This document shows, in pieces, positions 1 to 11,500 of a DNA stretch of 64,000 nucleotides. The notes beneath the pieces are model-generated. The model ran no database searches and was not told where the DNA came from. It saw only the letters and a program-made list of their open reading frames with translations. The position numbers and the translations under genes are program-made. Positions within the stretch are counted from its first letter, which is position 1. Each line of letters opens with the position of its first letter. Origin of the DNA: Acephala macrosclerotiorum (taxonomy: Eukaryota > Ascomycota > Leotiomycetes > Helotiales > Mollisiaceae); the NCBI GenBank assembly GCA_014904845.1, contig MU119231.1:310001-374000 (forward strand), given 5' to 3'.

Positions 1-436
1 AAGCCCAGTGAATCATGCACCAGAACCTATTTATACACTCACAATCATTCTTGCATTTCCAATGAATGTGAGTGCGCAAAGCCCGCCGCGCTCGCTCGTC
101 TGCTGGCTATTATCGAGATCGCAACCTGGTCGTTCCGAGCCCATTTCGCGCTAAAGAAGAATTCCCTGAACACCGCAAATTGGTCTTCTTGTCAACTCTT
201 CTGGGTCCACCTCCTCTCCTTTTCGATCCACGGAGGGTTAGGAACGCTTTTGCTCCCTGGAACCATCTTCTCGAAACGAAGCTGCTTTCCTCTCCTCCTC
301 CTCCTCCTCTTCTTCTTCCGTTCCTTTTTCTCCTTCTTGCTTTGCAATCTGGAGCTCACGCCGTCGACGACTTCACCTCCCCATCCCGATCCACAATCCC
401 CCCTCCTGGACAATCCCTCACCATCTTCACTGAAAC
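1..436 (+). promoter_or_regulatory. 5' flank and likely 5' UTR of the exonuclease-like gene
   Basis: No gene was recognised here. From about 285 to 345 the + strand is a long pyrimidine-rich run (CTC and TTC repeats), typical of filamentous-fungal core promoters and 5' leaders. A reading frame starting near 72 stays open through this stretch, but it has low-complexity Ser/Pro/Leu composition and overlaps the real start at 437 in another frame, so I treat it as non-coding leader. Confidence 0.45.
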
Positions 437-2636
437 ATGTCGTCGACAGCCCCGAGCCAGCAAGGCAACCTGGATAGATACGTTGTGATTCATGTGGCCA
501 CCACCTGTGATGAGCACGGAGTCTATGTCACCAAGGATTCCGCAGAGGTGATAGAGCTTGGCTGGATCTTGCTAGACGCAAAGACCTGCGATGAGGTGAG
601 CTTCAAAACTAATCCTCTGCATCTGCCACAGAGAAATCTGCTAACCCAAGGTCTGCAGCTGCACCGGGAGAGCGTCCTCGTCAAACCGATCAATACCCCT
701 ATTACACCGCTGTGCAGTAAGTGCCAGAGAAACCGAATAAACCCAGCTCGAGATTTTATACTCGTCGATTTGCTAACGTGGGATTCCTGCAGCGAGCTTG
801 ACTACCCTCACATGGGAACATGTCCGCAATGCAGGTACCTTCCGGGACGCAATCAACCGCTTCGATGCATTTGCCTCCGAGCACCTCGTCTCTCAAAGCC
901 TCGACTTCTCCTTCGTGACCCTCGACTCCTGGGACCTTCGAGTTCAACTTCCCCGTGAAGCTCGTGATAAAGCTGTCGTCCTCCCACCGTACCTCCAGCA
1001 CTCCCGAACTTTCGATCTCCGCACAGAATATCAAAGATGGCAACAACACCACCCCGAATCCCTTCCTTTCGGCCCATCTATGCTGTCAAACATCTGTGCT
1101 GCGTTGGAAGTTGAACCAGTACAGGCCAGTGCGCCAATCAAGCATAATCTGCCATTCCACCTACAAGCTTTGGCTCCCGCATCTCCTCGTAGAGCTATGG
1201 AGGAAGCTGTTACTCTGGCTCGAGTTCTCCGTGGACTAATTAGAAAATCTCAACCTCCTCACGAGCACCCTGACGTTCTCACAAGACCAATGGATGCCCG
1301 AGCTGATGTGCGAGCATTTTTATCCGAGCGTAGCAAAGTTCTTCATATGGCTGGTCTTCCTCATGACACCACTCAATCCGAACTCGAGAGCTGGTTCACA
1401 CAATTTGGAGGTCGTCCTATTGCTTTCTGGACTCTGCGCACTCCTGATCAACATAAGCCTACCGGTTCTGGTTTTGCTGTGTTCTCGTCCCATGAAGAGG
1501 TCAGCCCATCATCCCTTACTCATCTTTACCTGCACTGTTGGGCGTGCCAATGTCAACAAATCGTTGTGTCCGCACCATACGAGTACATTTTGCTACTTTA
1601 TGACAAACTTCTTAATTTATCCCGTCATCCACTCGTTAAATTCTTTTTATCTCGAGGACATAGTCTAACACCTTACCAGGCCGCAGAGAGTCTTTGCATG
1701 AATGGCAGAGCCCTTAACGAGAAAGCCATTGAGGTTTCCCCCTCCTCTAGCCGTGTCCTTGACAGAGCTGCAGAAATCCTTACTCCCTTCCCACCCAGCA
1801 AGAACCGACCTCGCCCCGGAGACTGGACCTGCCCATCTTGCGGTTTCTCGAATTTCCAACGTCGTACAGCCTGTTTCCGTTGCTCTTTCCCGGCTATGAG
1901 CGCTGGTCCCAGTGGCGATGCGATGGGCGCTTATGGTGGCGGTTACGGCTATGGCCCACCTGCCATGATGCCACCACCGCAACACATGGGTCACCATGGT
2001 GGTATGGGAGGACACGGAGGTGGACGGATGGGTGGCAGCGGTGGTGTTGTTCCTTTCCGAGCCGGTGACTGGAAATGTGGATCTGAGGGCTGTGGATATC
2101 ACAACTTTGCGAAAAACGTAAGCTGCCTCCGATGTGGCGCTAGCCGTGCAGGTGCAGCGGTTGTGGCTGACTCTGGCTACCCCTCTCCAATGGAGACTCC
2201 TTCGAGCTACGGCATGGGACCTGGATCGATGGCAGGAACTCCTGGCCCAGGCCCATTCGCCTCTGCTGCTGGCTTCGGTTCTTCTAGTGGCTATGGCGGT
2301 CAACACTTCGGCGGTCCCCAAAGCACTTTCGCGCTTCCATCAGGTCTCGGAGGTTCATCTGGTCCATACCCTGGATCTTTGAACACCCACTTCAGTCCCA
2401 GCACTGGTGCTCATTCTGCTGGTCCTTTCGACAGCCGTGCTGCTGAAGCCGCATTCTCATCTGCCACGAACGGCCCCGCGTCCGCTGGTCCTTCCAACAA
2501 CTACAATTACCCTGGTGACAGCAGCGACCCGTTCGCTTTCCTCTCAACCAACCTTGGTAATCTGTCAATGAGCGGCGATGCACGCCAAAACGGCGGATCG
2601 GCCCAGCTTAGTGCACCGAGCAAGTCTCCTGCCTAA
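437..2636 (+). CDS. RNA-binding protein with DEDDh exonuclease-like domain, RRM and two RanBP2 zinc fingers
   Basis: Four exons: 437-595, 659-716, 793-1499 and 1680-2636, giving 626 residues. Residues about 14-210 have the fold of ERI-1/3'hExo-type DEDDh nucleases, including VIELGWILLD, LTWEHVRNAGTFRDA and a VTLDSWDLR motif. The first catalytic motif (normally D-x-E) reads HVATTC, and the terminal H/D motif reads PRRAMEEA, so the acidic metal ligands appear lost. An RRM follows (RNP2-like LHMAGL, RNP1-like GSGFAVF), then two RanBP2 zinc fingers with W-x-C-x2-4-C-x3-N-x6-C-x2-C spacing, separated by Gly/Met/His-rich linkers, and a Ser/Gly/Pro-rich tail. Fungal relatives are annotated as asparagine-rich or RanBP2-type RNA-binding proteins. 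The likely role is RNA binding in nucleus or cytoplasm rather than nucleolysis; that is inference. Exons 1-3 join to a typical motif (PLCTSLTTLTWEH), which supports the splicing. Confidence 0.85.
1500..1679 (+). other. In-frame 180-base intron inside the RRM
   Basis: The donor is GTCAGC, weaker than the usual GTAAGT/GTATGT. The branch site CTAAC is at 1665-1669 and the acceptor is TACCAG. The length is 180, a multiple of three, and it contains no stop in frame, so retention would insert 60 residues after the RNP1-like motif. Removal restores a continuous RRM (FSSHEE joined to AAESLCMNGR), so I take it as an intron. Confidence 0.8.
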
Positions 2637-4061
2637 GCGTATAACTGCGAGTTTGTTTTGCGCCATCGACTCCTTCTGATTGATCTCGGTCTATACATAG
2701 GTCTCGGTTCTCTTCCCACTTGTATGACTATGTTTCAGGACGGCTTCGGGGTTCGGGCTGAAATCATAGACGCACTTGTGTTCAGAGTTTTCTGGACTAT
2801 TGCGGAGCGGTCTGTTTTTTATGATGGCATTGTGTTTGGCATGTGGGATATTCGGCGGTGGCAGGTTGGTCGGCGTGGGAGGCATAAAGAAAAGGCAAGG
2901 GCAAAATTCAAAAACTCACTCTTCACCACTATACAAAGCGCACAGGTTCGGACGAATTTCCAAAATTTGAAAGCAAGCAATCGATTAGTTGCCTGGAGGA
3001 CGGAGTTCTTTAATGCGGATGGAAAGGGTTGGGTTATATCGGAAACAACACTCTGGGCGAAGGTGCAGGACAAAGGCAGCAAAGCAACTCATTTGATTCT
3101 GAATGTTGTTACGTTACGTGCGATGCGACTCTGAATGCAACACAAGAAAAATCAAGAAAAGGAAAGACGTCATCGTTTGTGCTTGGCTTTGGTGCATAGC
3201 GAAGGGAGCGTAGGGCATGGGGTTTGCTTGGGTTCGGCGACATCTGGGGCTTGTTTTTCATTCCGCCATCTTGAATTTCCGCTATCATCGATTGCTTCCT
3301 CCCACGCTCGCTCTGAACCACTCGCGACTTTTCAACTCCCAAAACGTTCAGCATAGCATCCAATATTTGAGCATGGCGGCGAATCGGTTTCGGGATCCAG
3401 ATGGAATGGAGGATCCGCAGATCTCGACGGATCTCTACTTCTTGTTTTGTATTTCAAGTCCTGCGTTTCTTTCCTCTTTCTACTTTCCATGTTTCTCCTT
3501 GTTTCGTACTTTCTCCTTCATGTGTTGTATGTAGTGGTCTGATCAAAGGATCGTTGTCTTCATTGGATGTCGGACCTTGGATCTGGAATGGGAGGTGGAC
3601 TTGATCTAGGTGTTGGTAGATGGATGGAACGGACGAGTTGATGACCTTGACATGGTGGAGTCGGTGGAAGGTGGTTTTATTGTCTTCGATGTTTTTTCTC
3701 TTTTTCTGTGTAGCTTTCTTTGACTTTGGGGAGGAGAGGCTGGCGATGTGGAGGCCTGAATGGTGGCTGATGTGACGATGTGTTAGATAGGTAGCGAAGT
3801 ACTGCGAAGAGCGGACTTCATAAATACATAGTGTTGAAATTCAGGCATCATTGTGCTCTTTTTGTGTGCATCCTCAAATCCCCTTGAATTGTCCCGACTC
3901 GCTTCATTGTTTCTCATCAATATGACTAGTTAGCCCATCCTTTCCCAAAAGACACCAACTAACTTAGCTCCCGCCACCAAGCCACGTGCATCTTGTAGAA
4001 AAGGGGTTGAAACTTCACTTCCCTCCATTCTCCTTCACATCCATCTTGACGCGGGGTCAGA
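2637..4061. other. Intergenic stretch, no recognisable gene
   Basis: This 1.4 kb lies after the zinc-finger gene. It holds the 3' UTR of that gene and several short open frames on both strands (up to about 158 codons at 2658-3134). None shows a domain, codon bias or splice sites that I recognise. From about 3900 the sequence becomes CT-rich, compatible with a promoter for the small reading frame at 4062. Confidence 0.5.
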
Positions 4062-4181
4062 ATGGGATTCTTCAGCAAATCCGATGAAACGCCACCTAGT
4101 GGACCTTCTGGTATCGCAGCTTGTTTCTACCTCTTTTTCACGTTCGTTGCTTGGTTTTGTTGTTGTCGATCTAGTGCGTAA
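4062..4181 (+). CDS. Possible 39-residue membrane microprotein
   Basis: A short frame starts ATGGGATTC after a pyrimidine-rich leader and ends in TAA. The predicted peptide has a polar N-terminus (MGFFSKSDETPPSGPSG), one hydrophobic helix of about 15 residues rich in Phe, and a Cys-Cys-Cys-Arg end. Gly2 could be a myristoylation position and the Cys run a palmitoylation site, but this is motif reading only. GTGCGT/GTAAGC near the stop could be splice donors, so the true C-terminus may differ. I do not recognise a family. It may be chance. Confidence 0.25.
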   Translation: MGFFSKSDETPPSGPSGIAACFYLFFTFVAWFCCCRSSA

Positions 4182-4384
4182 GCTGGGAGGAGTGGAGGCG
4201 TGACTGGGGTTGCTCAGGGGCTTCGTATCTCAGTGCTTGAGATCTCGGTTTGGCGAGGATTTGGCGTCTCAAGCTCTCTTTGTTCCTTTACTCCACGAAC
4301 GACAGTCGCAAGTAACCCCTCCATTTCAAAATACCTCAATTGACAAACAACCCAGAACCTAATTCCACCACAATTTCAGCGCCA

Positions 4385-6285
4385 ATGGAGTCCCTGACTC
4401 CAGAACTCTTCGACACAATTCTCAACCACATCACCAGTATCCAAGACCTTACGTCCCTTTGTCTTGTATCAAAGAATATCTACCATCGTATCGTTCCAAA
4501 ACTCTACCATTCATTTAGCTATCATGGCTTGAACAATGATAGTAAGAGCTTGAAGGCTTTTTTGAAAACTGTTATTTGGAGGCCAGGTTTGGCGGGGTTG
4601 GTTAGAGAGGTGGATTTCAGGGAGTGGGGTAATGTTCCGAAATGCGAGTAAGAGTATTTCTTTGGTCATGTGGTTCCGGGTGTGGATGAGGAGCTGATGG
4701 TGGCAGTGGAGGATCATGTTGGCATGCCCGGGGGTGATGAAGGGATGGGTGGGGTGATGGGAATGACGAGGGTGGTGGTAGTGGCGAAGATGGATGGGAG
4801 AGTGCACCGGAAACCGATTCGAATCACGGGAATGATGATGAGGGCGATCAAGGCGACGACAATGAAGATGATGAGGAAGAAGATTGTGAAGCTTCCGGAT
4901 CAGAAGAAGGCGGTTCCAACGCCGAAAGGATGGACTACGATGAAGAGGAGGACCTTGAGTTTGCAGGGGCACCTCTGGGTCCTTTGGCCAAAGATCGTGG
5001 TTTAACAGTTAGGGAGATCCTAAAGAGAGAGGCCGAGATCGTGAACCTCACTAATCGAAACATTCTTGCCGACTATCATACGGCGATAAACGAGAATGAG
5101 AAGAGATTCTCATTCCTTTACTACTTACCTACCTTCCGAACATTGAGACACTGTACATGGTTGCGCCTGACGAATACTATGAGGAGCCCAAATATATCAT
5201 GGATCTTCTCAGCGACGCTGAGAAGGTCGAAGAATTCATGGTTTTTCGAAAGCTAGAAACTGTCTATCTGTGCAGCGTACTTCGTAAATTCAATCGTCAC
5301 TCAGTCTTTGATAAAATCCACTGACAAATACCTCCGGATATCGGTGGCAACGGTCGCCGAGAATATGAAATGGAATTCCAATTCCTCCTTCCCTTTCTCA
5401 CCATCCCAAGCCTCCACTCGATGTATACCCTCTCAATCCACACCTTCGACGACCCTCACGGAAGCCTCCAACTCTTGGATCTCACACCCCTCAGATCCGC
5501 ATCAAACGACACCTTCCTCGCCTGGGACCAAGCAGACATCACATGGATGGATGCCATCAAGGCCATTGCCATCCCCAAAGCACTTGAAGGATTCCGATAG
5601 TCACAGAGTTTCGAATGCTTCAGTCCTGGTTCTTGTTATAGGCCATTCCAATACAGAATTGGACAGGTGCTTATGCGGCATAAAGATACGTTGAAGACGT
5701 TGGACTTAGATGTTAGGCATAGGTATTGTGATGGGGACGGTCATCCAGCGAATCCTTACGGGACGATTGAGCAGTTGAGACGGACTTATCCGGACGCGAG
5801 GGATAATAGGACGCCGAAAGATGGCATATTGATCGGGTCGCTGAAGGACTTTTTAGTATTGAAGGAGCTGTCTATCGATGCGACTTCGTTGTGTGGACAT
5901 CCAAAATGGAGTCCAGCTCCGATCAAGATGATAGACGCACTCCCGCCGAATCTCGAAATCCTCAATCTTCGAGTACTTGCTTACAAACCTACAAAACAAC
6001 AGGGGAGCCACGAGTTTGAAAATGTGATGTGGGGACCATGTTTATGATTTGCTTGAGAGGGCAAAAGAGCTTCCATGTTTTTGGAAGTTGGAGATTACGA
6101 TCTTGGGGATTTACTTTCCTGAGGAAGAGGATGCTGGATTGATTGTTACTTTGACTGAAGACGTCAATGACAGATGTCGCAAGGCTAGGATTCAGCTGGG
6201 TGTGAATGCTGATGATTTGGAGGAGGCATTGGTGCCATATTGTGAAGAGCAGAAGCAATTGCGGAACCCTGGGAGAGATTTTTAA
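4385..6285 (+). pseudogene. Decayed F-box protein gene
   Basis: Starting at ATG 4385, the first 70 residues are a clear F-box (SLTPELFDTILNHI...LCLVSKNIYH...PKLYHSFSY), the Skp1-binding part of an SCF ubiquitin ligase substrate adaptor. A stop, or a splice donor (GTAAGA), follows at 4648-4651. An acidic Asp/Glu-rich segment then resumes in another frame at about 4750-5110. Near 5110-5125 the recognisable text jumps to a third frame (LPNIETLYM...). That frame is cut by TGA at 5322 and TAG at 5598, with sensible protein continuing after each. Near 6020 it jumps again, to CGDHVYDLLERAKE, and ends at 6285. The post-F-box part looks like the leucine-rich repeat-type body of fungal F-box proteins. 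With two nonsense codons and two frameshifts I call it a pseudogene. Sequencing error is possible but less likely. Confidence 0.75.
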
Positions 6286-6957
6286 AATGACTATGTTTGA
6301 GAGAGTTATTTGGAGAGATCGACATGAACATTTTTTTGCAAGCCAAGAGTTGAAAGCACTACATCGTGCTTGCTACCTCGGGGAGGCACGATCCTGCTTG
6401 TGGCTCTGGTTCTGTCGGGTAGGGTACCCCGCCAAATAGAGGTAGTGCAGAGAAGCTTTAGCTTTAGGTGCTTCCATTTCAACCATCCGTTCTCGACCAC
6501 ACCTAGTGCGAATTGAGATATCTTGATAGCTTCTTGATCAATATGGGTTGCCTTGTGATGCAAGATTAAAAGTCTTCATGCGCATCAAACGATAAGTGAC
6601 TATTCACCAGAACCTCATCTCAACCATCAACATACTTCCCCGCAAATGCTGCTAGTGGCAGACTAAGGCTATAGTCGACCTACACTATGTGAACAGAATG
6701 CTGCGTGGCCATGGGTTGTGTTGTGCCTGCCGATCGTTTCCTCTTCTTGATGTGGAGTAAATGAAGCTATCACAACAAGCGTTCCCAACTTCCGTCGTGG
6801 ACGGCTATGTTACAGTAACCTCGGAAACCGACACAGCAAGGACATCATTCTCGAAGTACCCTTTTGCCGTGCCTATGAGGATGGTATGGGCAATTTCTCA
6901 TTGCTCTCGATATTTCCCTCCTCTGAACTCTTTCAATCTCATCAAATTCTGCGAGCA
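6286..6957. other. Intergenic stretch, no recognisable gene
   Basis: This lies between the two decayed genes. Only short frames without domain features are visible. One frame runs open from 6761 into the transporter relic, but its upstream part (to about 6955) does not resemble the transporter family. Confidence 0.4.
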
Positions 6958-6958
6958 T

Positions 6959-8085
6959 GGCGTCGACGATATAGAAAAATACGGAGATAGCGCCCCATAC
7001 CAACAGGTTGAGAGCACGAGCATGGGTCCGGAACTGTTTGAAAAGCTGTTCTTGACTCCGCAAAGGAAAGTCAGTGGAGATTTGCGGAAGATGTTCGCTG
7101 TTCGTATCCCAATGTGAGGATAAGTCTTTCAAATCGATAGAGCTCTACTGACTTAGCAAAGCGCTCTTATCGGATTCAGCGTTGCTCTCACCCCATTATC
7201 AATTTGCCTCATGGGCTGGAGAGGTTCTGATGCGCAAGGGATGGGGGCAGCAGACTTGTAATGTCCTGGCTGTGCTTCACGTCCCAGATACTCATTCATT
7301 GCAGGGCAACATATATCTAGTTTGATGGATTGCTTGTCGAAATCGCTGCTGTTGGAGAATTCCTCTTCGGAAACAAATTCGCTCTAGTGATCTTTGCCGG
7401 CTACGGTTTGGCGTCTTCAACCATAGGGCAGCCACCTACTGACATGTTCTACGCCGCTACCTTACAACCAATTTACAATTCAGCAGGAGCATATGCTCCA
7501 ATGCCCGAACCAACACTCGCGGCGGCCGAAGCAGCGCGACAGTTGGCTCCTGGATTCACTGCCAGCTTCGGTGAGACTTCCTGAATATTTTGAAACTAGC
7601 ACTGACCAAAATCAGGCTTCCAAGTTCTCTTCATGGCCGTTCTAACATTCGTATCCCTTGTCTGCTCCTTCCGCGTCAACGTCGTCTTCGTCCTTCTCTC
7701 ACTAGGCGGTAAAATCGCCTTCTCATTTCTCACTGCAGCTCTATTCGTCGGGAGCGATGCCCTCAGGCTTGTAGGTGCTGGTATGGCTATGCAAACTGCT
7801 GGTGAAATGGCTGGGGCTGCCTTGTTACTGGCTGGATAAAACAAATTGGTAATTGCGAAGAGGCTGATAACTGTGAGTCTGACCGAGATCATGGTGCTTC
7901 GGATTCCACTGACATTTCATAGGGAGGCGGCGGGGCGTTCTTCGGAGCTGTGATGCTGGGTGGTATATGACGGCGTCGGTAATGTTTGCTGTTGACATGC
8001 TGATTCAACTTCCTCTTTTTGATCTGAGCACGTTTATCAAAGGGAGATCAGAGAGACTAAAGGAGAAGCAAGTGAAGCAGAAGTG
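6959..8085 (+). pseudogene. Decayed GPR1/FUN34/YaaH (acetate/ammonium-type) transporter gene
   Basis: The pieces match the fungal GPR1/FUN34/YaaH family, six-helix plasma-membrane proteins linked to acetate or ammonia movement. The N-terminal motif DIEKYGDSAPY...GPELFEKLFLTPQRKVSGDLRK is followed by intron 7114-7161, then ALIGFSVALTPLSICLMGWRG, intron 7258-7304, then VGEFLFGNKFALVIFAGYG, intron 7571-7615, and further helices with SLVCSFRVNV. Lesions: the ATG at 6959 is one base out of frame with the homologous N-terminus; a TAG at 7318 lies inside the third exon; a TAA at 7837 interrupts the sixth-helix region; and the C-terminal WYMTASVMFAVDMLIQLPLFDLSTF (to the stop at about 8085) is in a frame different from the preceding GGGGAFFGAVMLG. 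A functional product is unlikely. Confidence 0.75.
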
Positions 8086-8535
8086 AAAGTGTTCGGGCTC
8101 AAGGACACGGCGAAATGTCGTGCCGGCGACTAGCCAACAAGGTCCACAGTCCTAACTGGCAGCGAATAAGACTGCAGGAAATAGGTCTGGTCAGTAAATT
8201 GCGTCTTTTCACTTCAAGATGGCATCCCGCATTCAATAGGTGCGACGAAATCACGATTGTGTTGTGGCTCCGGCCTGGGCTGAACAGTTCAATTGCGACC
8301 TATATCTAGTGCCTATTTTTACAGAAACAGCCCCCCTCCTCACGCCGAACCCCATGTTTCGTTATACAAATCCCCATCTTTTATACAGACGTCTCAACCA
8401 TGGATCGTATCCGACGATGACCTTCATACGGAGAAAGGGTGCGATCGCCAAATCGTACTCATTAAATCGTAATGCACGTCAAATGCCAATTCATCCAAGG
8501 GCATTCCAGACGTTTCTGCCCAAGCCTTTCAGTCA
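8086..8535. other. 3' flank between transporter relic and xrn1
   Basis: No gene was recognised. It contains the 3' UTR of the convergent xrn1 gene and the end of the decayed transporter. Confidence 0.4.
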
Positions 8536-11500
8536 TTATGTCTGTTGAGCCTGCACAATACCACCTCGTCCTCTCGGTGGTGTGCCTCTGCCCCGACCAC
8601 CTCGACCTCTGCCACGTCCTCTTGCGTCCAAAGCTGGTGGAGGTGGTACAGCATTGAATGATTGAAATTGTGGAGTGGCGCCACCTCTACCACCACGGAA
8701 GCCATTCGCTGGTCCACCTCTACCGCCTCGTCCACCAGTCATATCTCTCTGAGGACTACCTCGAATGGCCATACTACTGTGCACAGCCGGGCTGTTATCG
8801 CCGCCGGAGTAGCCTCCTCTACCTCTTCCTCTTGGTGCACCATCGCCTCGAGAGTAACCGTTCTGGCTATATCCGGCAACAGCGCCACGGAAAGATCCTC
8901 TCAGTGGTGGTGGAGCGCCGGCTTCACGGAATTGTCCTCGACCTCCAGGTCCGGGAGCACCGTACCCACCATTGATGGTCATGGGCGTGCTTGTAGGCGC
9001 AGGTCGCTTTTCAACAGCTGCCTTGGAACCGGCAATGACTTGCTTGTTCGTAAGGTTCAACACTGATGCGACAGGAACTGTGGATCCACGGAAAGCGGTG
9101 CAACGATCGCCTAGGGTTGTTCCACTCATGAAAGTTACATCGAAGACAACATCCAATAAAGTAGTTCGTGGTGTGCGCGAGATGCCGACGACAGTGCCGC
9201 GTGTGGCAATTGGTACTCGTCCCGAATCCTGCACATACACTACACGGTCTCCGAGGGCGAATTTCTGATTTCCTAACCGATGCTCTGCATCTGAAGGCTT
9301 CATCAGGGCATTTCGAGGAACACCCTTGAGCTTCTTGTACTCGACACCCGGACCACTTGCCAAAGCAGCGTCGGCAGCTTGCTCAATAGCCATCACAGCA
9401 TCCGAATCAAGCTGTTCGGCGTCCAATGGAACCTTTTCGAAGTTTTTTGATTCGATGCTCTTCAGCCACGCTGCGATTTCCTTAATCTTTGCGCTTGCAG
9501 TTTCAGCGGGATAAAAGTCAGTCTCATCATACTCATTACCTTGAGGCTTGCGCTGGATGCCAGCAATAAACTCGGGGAACTTGATCATGTACTGGCTAAT
9601 GAGCTCCATGGCCTTGTTGCTGAACTCCCATCCGTTTTCGGAACGTCGAGAATAGCCCAGCACCTTCAACTTCTTCCCCTCAAACTTGAGGTTGAGCCCA
9701 AGATTGAGTCGTGGTAAGCCCATCGCTGAGATAGAGAACGACGAAGTGAGCTTGCTCAACACCAGAGGATGAAGCTGGAGTATCTTCGCCACAAGGTAGG
9801 ACGGAGTGTATTGCGTTTGGGAATGATGGTTGAGCACCACATCGCGGCCGAATTCAAATTCCTTTCCTTTCGTGATGGAAAGCCATATTTCGGCTCGATT
9901 GTCCGTGTGGCCAACAACTTCCAAGGGTCGTCCATAATTGAATTCTCCTAAGAAGAAAGCTCGGGACCCGGGAGGAAATTCTTCTTCAATTGGTACAGCT
10001 GCTCTCTCCAAGAATCTGGGGTCCTCGCTAACGACCTCATCAACGATAACTTGTGAGGCGAAATCTGTTTCCATGCCGGGGATAACAGCATATTCCTTGA
10101 TAGTAGCACCTTCATCCGTCTTCTTGAGACCTTTCAGCATTTCAACGTGGGTGATAGATTCTACAGGACCAATGATTATGCCCAATCGCTTGCTGTAGTT
10201 GTCCTCGATTCTGTGAGCCTTTTTGCGGAAATCCTCTATTTCTCGCGGTCCATGGGGTTGCTGAAGTGGCTGGCCTGTCTCGTCGTTGGAAGGCAAATAG
10301 TCGAAGAGCTCATCAGAAATCTTGACAACCTTGCCTTCGTTCAAGAACGGGTATCCAACGAAGACTCGTTGGCCAAGCTTCATCGTAGCGGTTTTGACAT
10401 TCGTACGAAGTTCCGAATCCTCGATGGTAACGACCATGCTCTCATTTCGACTGTCTTGCTGGAAGACGTTGACGCCGTGAAAGCCCAGCGTAGCATTGTA
10501 TGGGAGAGTGGCCAGACTGGGAAATCCTGCAAGAGCAGCATCCCCAAGTTTGACCCCCTCCATAAGGCCAACATGGTACTCCAAACCTTCGATGGTGGGG
10601 AGGTCGAAGATATTCTCGACGCAGTGACAGTGAGCTAGATCTGGAAATATCCCAATAAGCGACGAAGGATACGTGTAGTCAACGTCAGGATCATAGTAGA
10701 ACTTCAAAGTTACACCAAATTCGTTCCGCATCTTCTCATCTTCACTCAAGAGCTTGTTCTTCGGCTCCATGGCGGCCAGTAATCGCTTCTCATCAATGAA
10801 GGGGATCTTGACAACGGCCTCCCATTCCATCTTTTTGCCATTCATGTCGAGCTCAAAATCTCGAGGGTAGAAATCGATAATCGGGGAATTGGGGTTGGTC
10901 ATCAGATCGTGGTACACAACGGGGACAATCTTCTTGCTTCGGTCGGGAAGCACGCCCATCAGCTGTTCATATGGATGGAAGGGCTGTCCCAGCTTGAAGC
11001 TCACATCTGCCTTCAAGCCCTTGATGACATCTAGATGAACTGTTAGCCACATGTGGGGAAATTTCGGAAGCGAAACATACCTGATATCATCGGAGAGTAA
11101 TGGTACTGGTAGTACCATGGCCAGGACACTACACCTCTGTAGTAATAATAGAGAACCCACTGCAAGCCTTGAACGTAGTTCTCGCATAGCTTCGTCAACT
11201 CTGTTTCGTTGTTCCGGTCCCACTCAAACTTCCCCTCGTAGTATTTGTCCTTCCACTCTTGAAACTTTGCCTCGTACTGGCGATCCATTTCCGCCTGAGC
11301 TTCAGCCTTTGATACGTCGATCGTCTTGGCGTTGTCATACTGCTTGACAACCCTCAAAATTGCAAGTTGGGATTCTTCATCCTCATCTTCGTCGTCCTCT
11401 TCGTCTGCTTCCGGCCTTGGAGGAAACGATAGCTGCATATGTCGATCACCTTGGTCGTTGCCGACCGTCTTCCAGACCAAATGAAGACTATCAGCTAGCT

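Noticed and set aside
1665..2321. Minus-strand frame of 218 codons
   Set aside because: It is antisense to the zinc-finger and Gly-rich part of the first gene; Thr/Ala/Arg composition is a shadow of its codons.
4511..4972. His/Arg/Pro-rich minus-strand frame of 153 codons
   Set aside because: It is antisense to the Asp/Glu/Gly-rich linker of the decayed F-box gene; low complexity only.
8658..10638. Plus-strand open frames of 100-160 codons
   Set aside because: They lie antisense within the last xrn1 exon and have no motif; they mirror its Gly/Arg-rich codons.
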